The notes under the pieces were generated by a model. That model had not been told where the DNA came from. It did not search any database and worked only from the letters and a program-made list of their open reading frames with translations. The position numbers and the translations under genes were made by a program. From Deroplatys truncata (lineage: Eukaryota > Arthropoda > Insecta > Mantodea > Mantidae), in assembly GCA_030765065.1 (NCBI GenBank), contig CM060979.1, positions 18,443,001 through 18,507,000 on the forward strand: 64,000 nucleotides of DNA. The letters run 5' to 3'. Positions within the stretch are counted from its first letter, which is position 1, and each line of letters opens with the position of its first letter. Shown in pieces: positions 54,478 through 64,000 of the stretch.

Positions 54478-54970
54478 AAGAGATACCTTGTGGATCGGTG
54501 TGCGGCGGACAGTTAACCTTCTAGGTCTCATCCCTGTACCATACAATCTTACTTCGACACGAGTCCACAGAGGCATGTGCATAGCAACTGTAACTCCGCT
54601 TCAACACGTGCCGGCCAGATGACATTGGGGTACCGACTCTCGTGTAAACATATGGGAGGGATGGGAGGGAGGGTCTACCTGACCCTGATGGGAGGGTCTT
54701 CTTCGAAGGTCTACGCCTACGCCCCCTCCTAACAACCCAGGGTCGGCGCCTCCGAGCGACTCTACAAGCGTGGGGGTTTCCCATGAGACCAATATCGCGA
54801 CGTATCTATTAAGAGATACCTTGTGGATCGGTGTGCGACGGGCAATTAGCTTTCTAAGTCTCATCCCAAACAATCTTACTTCGTCACGTGTCCACAGATG
54901 CATGTGCATATCAACCGTACCTCTGCTTCTACACGCGCCGGGGAGATTACATTAGGGTGCCGTCTCTTCT
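54478..54970 (-). repeat. SINE-VNTR composite fragments, two copies 331 bp apart
   Basis: AAGAGATACCTTGTGGATCG starts at 54478 and again at 54809. Each is followed by the reversed VNTR motif (CGTGTCCACAGA, CCGGCCAGATGACATT / CCGGGGAGATTACATT). Between them lies a GC-rich stretch with GGGAGGGATGGGAGGGAGGG. This points to a local duplication or two insertions of one long VNTR unit. Confidence 0.6.
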
Positions 54971-54989
54971 GATAATGTTTCAACCTAGA

Positions 54990-56470
54990 ATGACCCTCTT
55001 GTAAACATATGGGAGGGAAGAATGACGGAGACAGTGAGACGGAATGCTCTTAGGCTGCTGGTTGGTGGAGGGAAGTTCATTGAGGTTTTCTTTTATTGGA
55101 GCATCGAGATGCCTGAGGAAACATCGCAGAGCCACCAAGCCTGCTAAGGCAGGAATCTCCTCTTCTGCCCCGGCATATCTGCCGAGGGAACTTCGCCGCA
55201 GTCGCCACAGCCTGGTCAAGCTACGCCTTGGCCATAGCTTCGCCGCCCGCTAGCGCAGCTTCGCCGCGACCGTTCCTGCAGTCGCCGCCTCACTCACCGG
55301 CAACCACGCTGCCGATTCTGCGAACTTCCCTGCCACCGCAGGGCCAGCCTGTGCCTCAAGGGAGGTACAGTGCTGTTACCAGAGGGGTCCCGAAGGACCT
55401 GCCAGTCAGGTCCCTCAACACCGCAGCTCACCTGAAGGTCACCAGGATTATCGGAGCACAGGGACCCACGTCGCTCGTCAGGATAGGGTTTGCAGACCCT
55501 GGCGACTAGAAGCGGCCTTGAAAGCGGGCCTGCCCTTGTTAGGGCGGTGATTACGCATCGAGGCCAGCCGAGTGGAACGTCAGGCTCCCTGCCGACGCTG
55601 CTCTGCCTGCGGGCACACTGAGACGTCCTGCACACCACAACCGAGGTGCCACTGCTGTGGCGCCTGCAGCACCACTGCTTCGTGCAAGCAGCACATCTGC
55701 GTAATCGCCGCCGTTATTGTGCAACTTGTGGAAGTACGACTCAGTTCACCGGCCAAGGGCTCTGCCCCCTGCATCCTCGCAAGAAGGCATCGCCGAAACC
55801 GCCTGCTCCTTCCACGCCACCGCAGCTGACACCATCACCACCACTACAGCCTACAGCGGTCACCTTGGAATCATCACCAACACACTCGACCGGAGCAGCG
55901 ACACGGGAAGCCATTCAGGATCTTCATGCCGAGTTTCTGAACTTCGGTGCCCTTTTAGCCGCTCTGGAAGCGTCCATATCAGACATCACAAAGCAACTTC
56001 AAATTCTAAAAACATTTGTGGATGTTAATCATCAGGCCATCGCCACCGAAGTTCCAGCCCGGTTAGAGAAAGTATACGATCACCTCTACGACGTGGAGAG
56101 CTTGGCAGCGAACTACAACACGCCGCCGAACAGAAGGTATCACCGTCACTAACCTTTACCACTACCACCAGGAATCCTTTCTTATCCTCACCTTTAACTT
56201 ATCTGTGAGGCAGGCTGGGCCTTGGTCAAGCCTGTCTCCCAGCACACATCCTTACTCCTCTGGCGACCGCACTGCGGCCCAGTTTCAACTATCACCTTGG
56301 AATGCGTGGGTGCTTTAGGCGGTACCGCAGCAAACCTTCTCCTTTCAATCCGGTGGAGGAGTTTTTAGTGGGTATGCCGACTATTTGATGAGTCCCACAC
56401 TCTCAGCCGCGACTCCCTTCGGGTCTGGGATTAGTGATTAAATAATTTTCTTCTCCACTCGAAAAAAAAA
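54990..56470 (+). mobile_element. LINE relic carrying only ORF1, with 3' end and A-run
   Basis: Much GC-richer than its surroundings. The ORF1-like coding relic (55080-56152) is followed by about 300 bp that looks like LINE 3' untranslated sequence (TTTTTAGTGGGTATGCCGAC at about 56363) and A9 at about 56461-56470. No reverse transcriptase is present, so it resembles a HAL1-type half-LINE or an internal deletion. Confidence 0.6.
55080..56152 (+). pseudogene. LINE ORF1 (gag-like, zinc-knuckle) protein, frameshifted
   Basis: The Pro/Ser-rich N-terminal part runs to about 55350. RYSAVTRGVPKDLPVRSLNT and GPTSLVRIGFADPGD (about 55362-55508) match the RRM-like region found in Jockey-group ORF1. A stop and shift follow. 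Then CRRCSACGHTETSC (55590-55631) is a CX2CX4HX4C knuckle, followed by a damaged second one (CHCCGACSTTASC) and a third (YCATCGSTTQFTG) after a shift near 55650. The C-terminal part, open to 56152, has a Pro-rich stretch and a probable coiled coil (FLNFGALLAALEASISDITK onwards). In intact elements this protein binds the element RNA. Confidence 0.75.
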
Positions 56471-56895
56471 TATATGTTTTCGCACAATAAACGCCTCTAA
56501 GAAGTACAACACCGTAAGCAGTTTTCTAATCACTGCTCAGCGCGAATTAGTTTCAGCGAAAGAACAGTCTGCAAATGTTTAGATTCATTTCTCTGTATCC
56601 TGCACATACACCTCGGATGTGTTCTAGGCTCAAGAATTCTGAAAGGAATGCTTGCAACAGACATATACATAAGCATAGGGGCATAGCTTAAACCGAACAC
56701 AGGCACAGCTATACACTATTAACTACTTATGTAGCCTACCTTTGTATTACTAATGAAACAGTTGTATAATACATACTGTAGGCCTCTGACGAAGAAACGT
56801 TTGCGAGGTGTTCTGCTCTCCGTAGAAGTGAGGGGAGCAGTACCACGTCACAGCACAAAATGTTGTCATAAATAGATATACTATCTGCATTAAAA
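56471..56895. other. Unassigned stretch
   Basis: No recognised element or coding motif. Confidence 0.4.
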
Positions 56896-57838
56896 ATCTG
56901 ATGTGTTACACTCACACGACTTTCTCTACTCTTGTACAAACTATTTTTACAAACTCTTATTCTCCTCTTTTCATATTAATCGAGATAAACATTTGCAGAA
57001 ACGCTCTTTGGACATGCAAAGAGAATTACATTTTACACATAACGACCAGTTCTAAAAATATTTTGACTATCGCTTAAGGCGTACTATGTTCCCCTTGTTT
57101 TGTATTTGCAAGGGCAATATAGAAATACAGTAGCCTTTGAGCATAGACATATCTCTTAATAGCTGGTTGCTAGGTGCAGCACCATTCTCTTTGCCACAGA
57201 TTAATACTCTTTGCATATCCAAGACAAAAAAATGAATAACGAATTCCCATTTGAGAAAATAAGTATTGAAAAATTTAAGGGAATAACAGGCAATATCTCG
57301 AAAATGGTTCACTCAACAAAATGTATATGACATACATCGTGTATATTAACGCGATCTACATTTTTTGTGTAGTAAAATTTTGTCTATCTCTTATGGTTTA
57401 CCAGTTATGCAAAAGTCGTTCACAATGAAGAATACTTTTGGTGACATTCCCAGGAAATTCAAGATATACATTTTATTTGTCATGAAAATATCTTAAACAT
57501 ATGATATTTAAATCAAAATCGTTAGAGCCATTTTTGAGAAAATTAAAATTTTCGAAAAATTTTCCATGTAAAGGGTAATCTGGGGTGGGGGATTTTCTTG
57601 AAAACCTTCGTGTCGCATCTCTGGAAGATACTGAACCTAAATACCAAGTTTGGTGTTTATCCGACTGTTCGTTTCTGAGTTATGCTGTTCACAGATACAC
57701 ACACACGGACATGTTTCCAAAAATGCTTTTTTTGGATTCAGGGGGTCTCAAAACATATATTTCCGATGAAATCTCGGTATCGAATTTTTGGGTGGAATAT
57801 AATATTTCCCCTACTTACTATACGTAGTAGAGAAAGTA
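56896..57838 (-). mobile_element. HINE-like copy 20
   Basis: ATCTGATGTGTTACACTCAC to TACGTAGTAGAGAAAGTAAAA. A duplicated-looking middle (57000-57120) contains two versions of the CATGCAAAGAGAA block. Confidence 0.87.
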
Positions 57839-59219
57839 AAAATATCGTGCAATGTTAATATTCCAGCCTGTTTCACTTGGAGCAGTGTGTACGTGTTTTT
57901 AGTTATTTGCATTGCCCAGTAAGAAAGGAAGTACAAAGTAGTCTCTCTTCATTTGTTCGCCTTATTAATCTTCACTTATATTCAGCATTGTTAGCACAAG
58001 CGCGTATGTTTTCTAAGAGGCCCTTAAGCCTTGTTGATATATTGAAGTAGAGCCGTAACCTTTTTTTAGATAGCGCTAGAATTGTGGATGTCAACACATT
58101 CCTTACAGCCACATTCTCGTCAGGGGAACACAGCAATTGTATTCCAATTCCACACGGCTCTCTCAGAACAAAGTAGGTCTCGAGATGAATGCTGATTCAG
58201 TTGTTACTGTTTATCGCGCAGAGTCGCTTCTGATATTAAAGACCGTATTTCCTACGCCTCTCGCATACTTCACAGCCCAGAACACTTACATATACGTCTT
58301 AGTTTATAGACACCTTTAGAATATCATAGTTTCCACTTAGCCTCAGATTTTCAACCACGTTTATTTTTTCCACAACCTGAGGCAGATAGGATTGCTTTCG
58401 TCTAACTCAGCAATATATAATTATTATCCAGACATACATTAATCTCCTTTTAATTAATTCATTATCAACCAAATTCTGTTTCTCTTCAATCACATAAGTT
58501 ATTTATCTTTCTTCAATTATTCTATCATTTCATCTTGGTTTACATCTAAGCAAAATCTTCTTATACAAATGTTTGCCTAAATTTTAAATGATGCCTTTTG
58601 TTTCAATTGTCTGAAATGGGCTATTTAACTTTATAATCTCTATTTTAACTTCTCTTAAAAAGTTTTTCTCCAACCATCGATAATCATATCTCCTCCAAGT
58701 ATTGACATATATTTGTTATAGTTAATAGGGCTCACTGAGATTAAAATAAAACGTATTTTATAATCCAGAAAATACCTCCTCCCCCTTCATGCAAACAAAT
58801 CCGTAGTATTACGAAGAAAAGTTCTATTTTCTTAGCATTTCATACCAGAAGGAATATGCAATTTAAAAACAGTCAGATTATCATCACGTAACAGGTCGTC
58901 AGTTTGCCGAAACAAAACACAGGCTAGGCAAGCCTTAAGAAGTGGCGAGAAGCAAATGAAGCCGCATTGTTTCGCGATGCTCAAGAAATAAACATCGATG
59001 CATAACTTTATGCTACTACACGTAATATTAATTCTTTAACATATAGATTTAATAAGTTACTGGCAATGTCTTACTCGATAAATTGTCAAAAATTTAGCGC
59101 TGCTACAGCTAGTGTGTATGCACACGTGTAGCGTCAAACACGTGGCGGTTTGGGCCTTCTTGTTTACGATAGGATCGCTCTTGTCTGACACAGAATATAC
59201 CTGTTTTCAATATTTGTGG
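57839..59219. other. Unassigned stretch
   Basis: About 1.4 kb, very AT-rich from 58320 to 58800 (many CTTTTAATTAATTC-type tracts). No repeat family or coding motif recognised. Confidence 0.4.
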
Positions 59220-59412
59220 ATAGAATGCAGAGCATTCACTATTGTCGTCTATTTTTCATTTTACTTTTTGTTTGTTAGTTTTAGATTTATAATGGACCTT
59301 TGGCGACTGAGAAACCAAAAAGAAGAAGTCAGATTGGTCGCCTTACGGGATTCGAACCCAGGAATCTCCCGAATACGAGCCACAGAAGTTACCGCCTATA
59401 AAGCTGTTTAAC
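59220..59412 (-). repeat. tRNA-derived SINE (type 1), reversed
   Basis: Contains GCAGAGCATTCACTATT (distal end), TGGCGACTGAGAAACC, and GGGATTCGAACCCAGG (B-box complement, about 59347-59362). A shortened copy of the SINE head-body used in the VNTR composites. Confidence 0.7.
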
Positions 59413-59713
59413 CCCGTCAAATATATTTCAAATATTCAAACGTAGACTCACTGCTATTCCAGAAATGTGCACCATTACAACGTACCCTAACAGATAGAGC
59501 TTTTTTACAACTTCTGAAATAAATATACATGATTCTTAAAACATGGTTCACAGTACTTTTCATATTTGATCTATCTAACAACAGACATTTTTGAGTTTGG
59601 TACTGTAAAATATTTCCAAATGTTATTAAGTATACTGAAATCAGAGGCTGATAACTTTGAAGTTTAGAGGAAATAACCAATTGAAAATGTGCAATTTTGT
59701 TTCACTGATTTTT
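59413..59713. other. Unassigned stretch
   Basis: No recognised element. It separates the SINE from HINE-like copy 21. Confidence 0.4.
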
Positions 59714-59850
59714 ACTTTCTCTACTACGTATAGTAAGTAGGGGAAGTATTGCATTCCACCCAAAAATTCGATACCGAGATTTCGCCGGAAATATATGTTT
59801 TGAGACCTCCTGAATCCAAAAAAAGCATTTTTGGAAACATGTCCGTGTGT

Positions 59851-59884
<34 letters not shown>

Positions 59885-60580
59885 CTGTGAACAGCATAAC
59901 TCAAAAACGAACAGTCGGATAAGCACCAAACTGGGTATTTAGGTTCAGTATCTTCTAGAGATGCGACACGATGGTTTTCAAGAAAATCCCTCCACCCCAG
60001 ACTACCCTTTACATGGAAGATTTTTCGAAAATTTTAATTTTCTCAAAAATGGCTCTAACGATTTTGATTAAAATATCATATGTTTAAGATAATGTCATGA
60101 GAAATGAAATGTATATCTCGAATTTTCTGGGAATGTCTCCAAAAGTGTTCTTCATTGTGAACGACTTTTGCATAACTGGTAAACCATAAGAGATAGACAA
60201 AATTTTACTACACAAAGAATGTAGATCGCGTTAAAATACACAACTTATGTCATATACATTTCTTTTGTAGAGTGAACCGTTTTCGAGATATTGCTTGTTA
60301 TTTCCTTAAATTTTCCAATACTTATACTTTTTCTCAAATGCGTTATTCATTTTTTTATGTCCTGGACATGCAAAGAGAATGGAATGCGCCACATAGCAAC
60401 CAGCGTTAAAATATTTGACTATCGCTTAAAAGCTACCATATTTCCCTTGCATCTACAAGAAAATTACCAATAAGATTGACATCTCGATATCTCGATAACA
60501 TGAAGCATATGGAGAATAGGCGTTTGTAAAATTAGATTGTACAAGAGTAGAGAAAGTCATGTGAGTGTAACACATCAGAT
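59714..60580 (+). mobile_element. HINE-like copy 21
   Basis: ACTTTCTCTACTACGTATAG to ATGTGAGTGTAACACATCAGAT. (GT)n tract at 59843-59887. Followed by T10 and copy 22. Confidence 0.9.
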
Positions 60581-60590
60581 TTTTTTTTTT

Positions 60591-61245
60591 ACTTTCTCTA
60601 CCACGTACATAGTAAGTAGAGAAGGTATTGCATTCCACCCAAAGATTCGACACCGAGATTTCATCGGAAACACACGAGGCCTCCTGAATCCAAATGAAAC
60701 ATTTTTGGAAAATTCTTATTTTCTAAAAAATGAGTTCTTACGATTTTGATTAAAATACCATATATTAAAAGGTATTTACATGACAAATAAAATGTATTCT
60801 TGAATTTTCTAGGAATACCTGTGAAGTCTTCTTCATTGGGAAGGAATTTTGTATAATCTTGTATAACTGGTGAACGTTAAGCGATAGACGAAAACGTACT
60901 ACATAAAATTGTAATCTGTTTAAAACACACAATTTATTTCAAAAACTTTTTTTTTGCATAAGCCATTTCCGAGATATCCCTTACCAAGTTTCGAATTGTT
61001 CACTTCTTTTTTTAAAGTCCTTTCAACATTCAGTTGTTTCTCGCGATTGCGTGGAAATAAGGCCGGCGTATAGCGCCCAGTTCTTTAACATTTGACTATC
61101 GCTTTTCACTTTGCATCTATAAAGAAATTTGTAAAGTGGCTATTTCTGAAAAGTTTAGTAGACTGTAAACTATGCTGTAAGAATAGTTTGTATCCCATTG
61201 TTAAACAATAGAGGGTAGAGAAACTTATGTGAATGTAACATCAGA
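60591..61245 (+). mobile_element. HINE-like copy 22 (variant subfamily)
   Basis: ACTTTCTCTACCACGTACAT to GAATGTAACATCAGAT, then T7. Head-to-tail with copy 21 but of the other subfamily, so the pair arose by insertion rather than duplication. The GT-rich third is deleted. Confidence 0.85.
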
Positions 61246-62199
61246 TTTTTTTAATGGGTCTCCACCATCCTCATAGCCGTTCCAACGCTCACCTTGTTAT
61301 TTTGTTTGTGTTGTATTTGATTTACAAATTAAGAACAATGCAAAGACAATTATTGTTTCCATTGTATCCTAGCTACATACATAAAACGTATGTAAAGTCA
61401 AAATTAAAAAAAAGAGTTGTAAGAAATCACTTTCAATGAATCGCGCGTGAATCTTTCTCCTTTTAGCAAAACCCAGAATAATAAAATCCGTTGAAAATTA
61501 ATTTGTCAGAAATTTTTCTTAAAACAATCTATTTTCTAGACATGTTTACATAATTAAAACAGTTTCCGTGGTCTTTTTTTATTTCTCCGACTTTCCAGTT
61601 AGGTGTAAATCATGCAAATATATATAAAGTGAAACCTGCTCAAATAAGAATCGTGTTTCGGAAAAAGTTTCGGTTCCAGTCGAAATAAAATACTTTATGT
61701 GCAGTTTTCCCTGAAGTATACGGAAAATTGAAATTTGAAACAGCTTGCAACTACTTACAATGGAAATATGCTAGTAAAACGCATTTATTTTGGGATATGC
61801 AATGCTTCCAAGGAAACTGCAAAAGTAGGCCATTAAGGTATATGATGTAAACGTACACATCAGAGCGAAATAAAAGAAACAGTTGCAAATGTGTGCGGTG
61901 AAGGAACGCTTAGAGAAGAGTGCTATTGAGCAAACACAAAACGAGATGAAGGTGACAGACGTGTGGAGTTCCAGGAAAACTAACATGTGAAAGGACAAGT
62001 GGACATAGGTGATTAGTGTTAAAATTCTAGTTTAGTGTTTTTTTTGGGGGGGTGGGTTGGCATCCTTTAACCTGTGAGGTCATCTCGGATGATGAATGAA
62101 GTGGGTAAAATGATGCTCAAATGAGCCGCGGGTCCATAGAGCTTAAAGTTATGCAACATTCGTGTTTTCAGTAGTAAAACCTTATGCGCGTAGGCGGTT
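61246..62199. other. Unassigned stretch
   Basis: No recognised element. A T/G tract (TTTTTTTGGGGGGGTGGG) lies near 62040. Confidence 0.4.
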
Positions 62200-62274
62200 G
62201 AAATCTCTATATAGAATTTTTGGGTGGAATGCAATAGCTTCTCTATTTACTACATACGTAGTAGAGAAAGTAAA
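62200..62274 (-). mobile_element. HINE-like 5' end fragment
   Basis: GAAATCTCTATATAGAATTTTTGGGTGGAATGC to TACGTAGTAGAGAAAGTAAA. Confidence 0.65.
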
Positions 62275-62329
62275 TGCGGAAACCTGTTATATTTTTACTC
62301 GTGTATTTAAAATGAAAGGGGAACAAAAG

Positions 62330-62410
62330 TCGACTAGCTCCAGGGAGATTTGGCCTTGCAACCTCTGGAAGAGTAAGCCAGCTCTCTACCAATTAGCTAA
62401 GAGCTGTAGT
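62330..62410 (-). repeat. tRNA-like SINE head fragment
   Basis: The minus strand reads TTAGCTAATTGGTAGAGAGC, then TGGCTTACTCTTCCAGAGGT, an A-box and anticodon-arm-like sequence. The B-box is degraded. Confidence 0.4.
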
Positions 62411-62528
62411 AAGCGTGACATTGTAACAAGCTGTATTCGTTTTGATTACAAATATTCAGTGTTGAAACACTCTGAAACACCTGTCTGTTTCAAATTATGT
62501 ATATGTAATTATATTTCCGGAAGACTTG

Positions 62529-63358
62529 CGAAGTAGGTTGTCGTATTCTATTTCGACTGTTGGGGAGCCAAAATAGATCATTGAATGTCTCACGTATGGT
62601 ACAAAGTTTCCGGTAGCCTTTGCCCCAAGTTTAAGAGTCAACTTTGTATTTTGAATGTTTCTTTAAATATTACATATATTTATGTTTGCCTCGGCTGCGT
62701 CAGTATTAATTTGTAGAGACATGAATTTCTTAACAAGGCGTGGTGCGACTGAAGAATGTAGGCTTACACAGATTATAATTTTACTTCACTGCTTTTATTA
62801 ATGCTTGATACGATTTAAATAATACTTCACTGATATAGAGAGCTGTGAGATTATTTATTAAGTAATTGCAGTTTTTAACACGTAAACTATTTTCGTCTCA
62901 CACGAATACGTATTAGACTTCTCGAGGATGCGTATCGCGTCCGGTTAGGAACGCTGTCTACAAGCAACTGACTTCTGAATTTGTGCAATTTGCCCTATTT
63001 CAGTTTCTGATTGGCTAATCCAACTCCAATAGAATACTTTTATTTAACTTCAGCTTTTTTCTGGTGGTTGATTCGCTATTTTATAAACTGTCTCTAACTC
63101 ATTATTGCCTCAAGGTTATCTCATTGTTAGCAACTTTTAACCTATTATTCTCACAGCTCCTACATTATTAAATTACGTAATACATTCACTTAACATTATT
63201 GAACATGTTTACAATAATATAAACATTAATACAATGACTATTACATGAATTTTATATATTACATTATACACATATTGCTTTAAGGCGGGTTGTTATTATA
63301 TTTTATATATTATATAATTGAACTGAAATCATTTTAAAATATTAAAAATAATGCCTCA
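62529..63358 (-). repeat. LTR copy 6, solo LTR with CTTG target duplication
   Basis: Plus-strand CGAAGTAGG...TGCCTCA, 830 bp. Flanks CTTG at 62525-62528 and 63359-63362 are identical. The expected terminal T is C here. One PBS-like relic (GTTGGGGAGCC) lies at about 62559. Confidence 0.88.
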
Positions 63359-63499
63359 CTTGTAATTAATGTTGTGTTCCCCATTATAACTACTACAAGA
63401 ATATAGGCTTTGCGAACTAAGCCTGGCCATCCCGAAAGCTCACGGAGGTACCCGACTCGGCCAGTTTTAAATTGACCGAGTGTAACTCCACAGCTATGC

Positions 63500-63575
63500 T
63501 TTGTGTAGAGTGGCTAGGGCGGCGGGTTTCTAACGAAAAGGTTCAAGTTCGAATCCCACCCCCGTCTGCAGAGTT
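63500..63575 (+). repeat. tRNA-like sequence (SINE head)
   Basis: A-box-like GTGGCTAGGGCGGCGG and B-box GTTCGAATCCCACC at about 63548-63561. The usual pairing of acceptor ends is not visible. Confidence 0.45.
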
Positions 63576-63599
63576 TTGTATACATACGGTACGTAGAGT

Positions 63600-64000
63600 T
63601 GAAGTAGTAGTTATTTGCACCACGCTTTGGGTGTCAATTTAAAGTAGGTTGTATTGAAGGAGTCGTATTATATTTCAAATGTTGGGGAGCTGAACTTTAA
63701 GTTTGTTTGCAACTGCACGTATGGTACCCGGTTTCCGGTAACCTTCGCCCCAAATGAAGTTTCAGGTGGCCTTTGCCCCAAGTTTAAAAATATTAACTTT
63801 GTAATTTAAACTGTTTCTTTAAATATTATATTTATGTTTGCCTCGGCTGCGTCAGTATTTATTTTAGAGACACGTTTCTCTTAGCAGGGTTGTGGTGCGA
63901 CAAGAATGTAGGCTTACACAGATTATAATTTTACTTCACTCCTTTTATTAATACTTGATACGATTTAAATAACACTTCACTGATATAGAGAGCTGTAAGA
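63600..64000 (-). repeat. LTR copy 7, continuing beyond the window
   Basis: Plus-strand start TGAAGTAGTAG at 63600 with a possible target duplication GAGT just before it. A PBS-like relic (complement of GCACCACGCTTTGGGTGTCA) lies at 63618-63637 and a second near 63681. Only about 400 bp are in the window. Confidence 0.85.

Overview
The window looks like intergenic DNA from an insect with a large, transposon-rich, AT-rich genome. The families seen (mariner, Tc1, DD41D transposons, tRNA-derived SINEs, LINEs with a Jockey/CR1-like reverse transcriptase) would fit a cockroach, termite or similar polyneopteran. That placement is an inference from element content and style, not from a marker gene. 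I found no convincing intact host gene and no functional RNA gene. Almost every recognisable open frame belongs to a decayed mobile element.

Three repeat families dominate. (1) A 0.65-0.95 kb non-coding family, about 25 copies or fragments. One end begins ACTTTCTCTAC. The other carries the inverted GTAGAGAAAGT, then a short stem-loop, then CAGAT, and copies sit in runs of T. It has an internal GT microsatellite. This architecture matches Helentron-associated elements (HINE, DINE-1-like), so I call it 'HINE-like'. In entries, + strand means the copy reads from ACTTTCTCTAC towards CAGAT. (2) Long terminal repeats of 0.7-1.0 kb, TG...CA, with 4-bp target duplications in several copies and tRNA-Lys-type primer-binding sequences at or inside one end. 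Seven copies are present and none has an internal coding region. (3) tRNA-derived SINEs of several types. One type carries a variable tandem array between its head and its A-rich tail, an SVA-like layout.

Layout: 0-2.4 kb, a LINE split by an LTR. 3-4 kb, a hAT-like non-autonomous element. 4.5-5.9 kb, SINE-VNTR composite and another SINE. 6.5-9.2 kb, a HINE-like copy split by SINEs and a pogo/Tc1-mariner-like element with a PHD-type finger. 9.6-10.9 kb, HINE-like copy with a palindromic MITE. 12-12.8 kb, second SINE-VNTR composite. 13.5-14.7 kb, an element bounded by inverted repeats. 15.2-19.4 kb, HINE-like copies and an LTR. 20.1-21.9 kb, a 36-bp minisatellite. 22.1-22.7 kb, a decayed protein-coding relic. 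23.5-31.9 kb, HINE-like copies with a mariner and a Tc1 element. 32.8-34.3 kb, an LTR between 0.3-kb direct repeats. 35-38.3 kb, HINE-like copies, SINE, VNTR fragment and a solo LTR. 40.0-42.2 kb, a mariner fused to a DD41D transposase remnant. 44.8-46.7 kb, a LINE reverse transcriptase split by a second DD41D remnant. 47-53.3 kb, nested HINE-like copies and a solo LTR. 53.8-54.4 kb, a mariner-derived MITE. 54.5-56.5 kb, VNTR fragments and a LINE ORF1 (gag-like) relic. 56.9-61.2 kb, HINE-like copies and a SINE. 62.5-64 kb, two more LTRs.

The nesting gives relative ages: LTRs cut HINE-like copies and a LINE, HINE-like copies insert into HINE-like copies, and the pogo-like element cuts a SINE that itself cuts a HINE-like copy.
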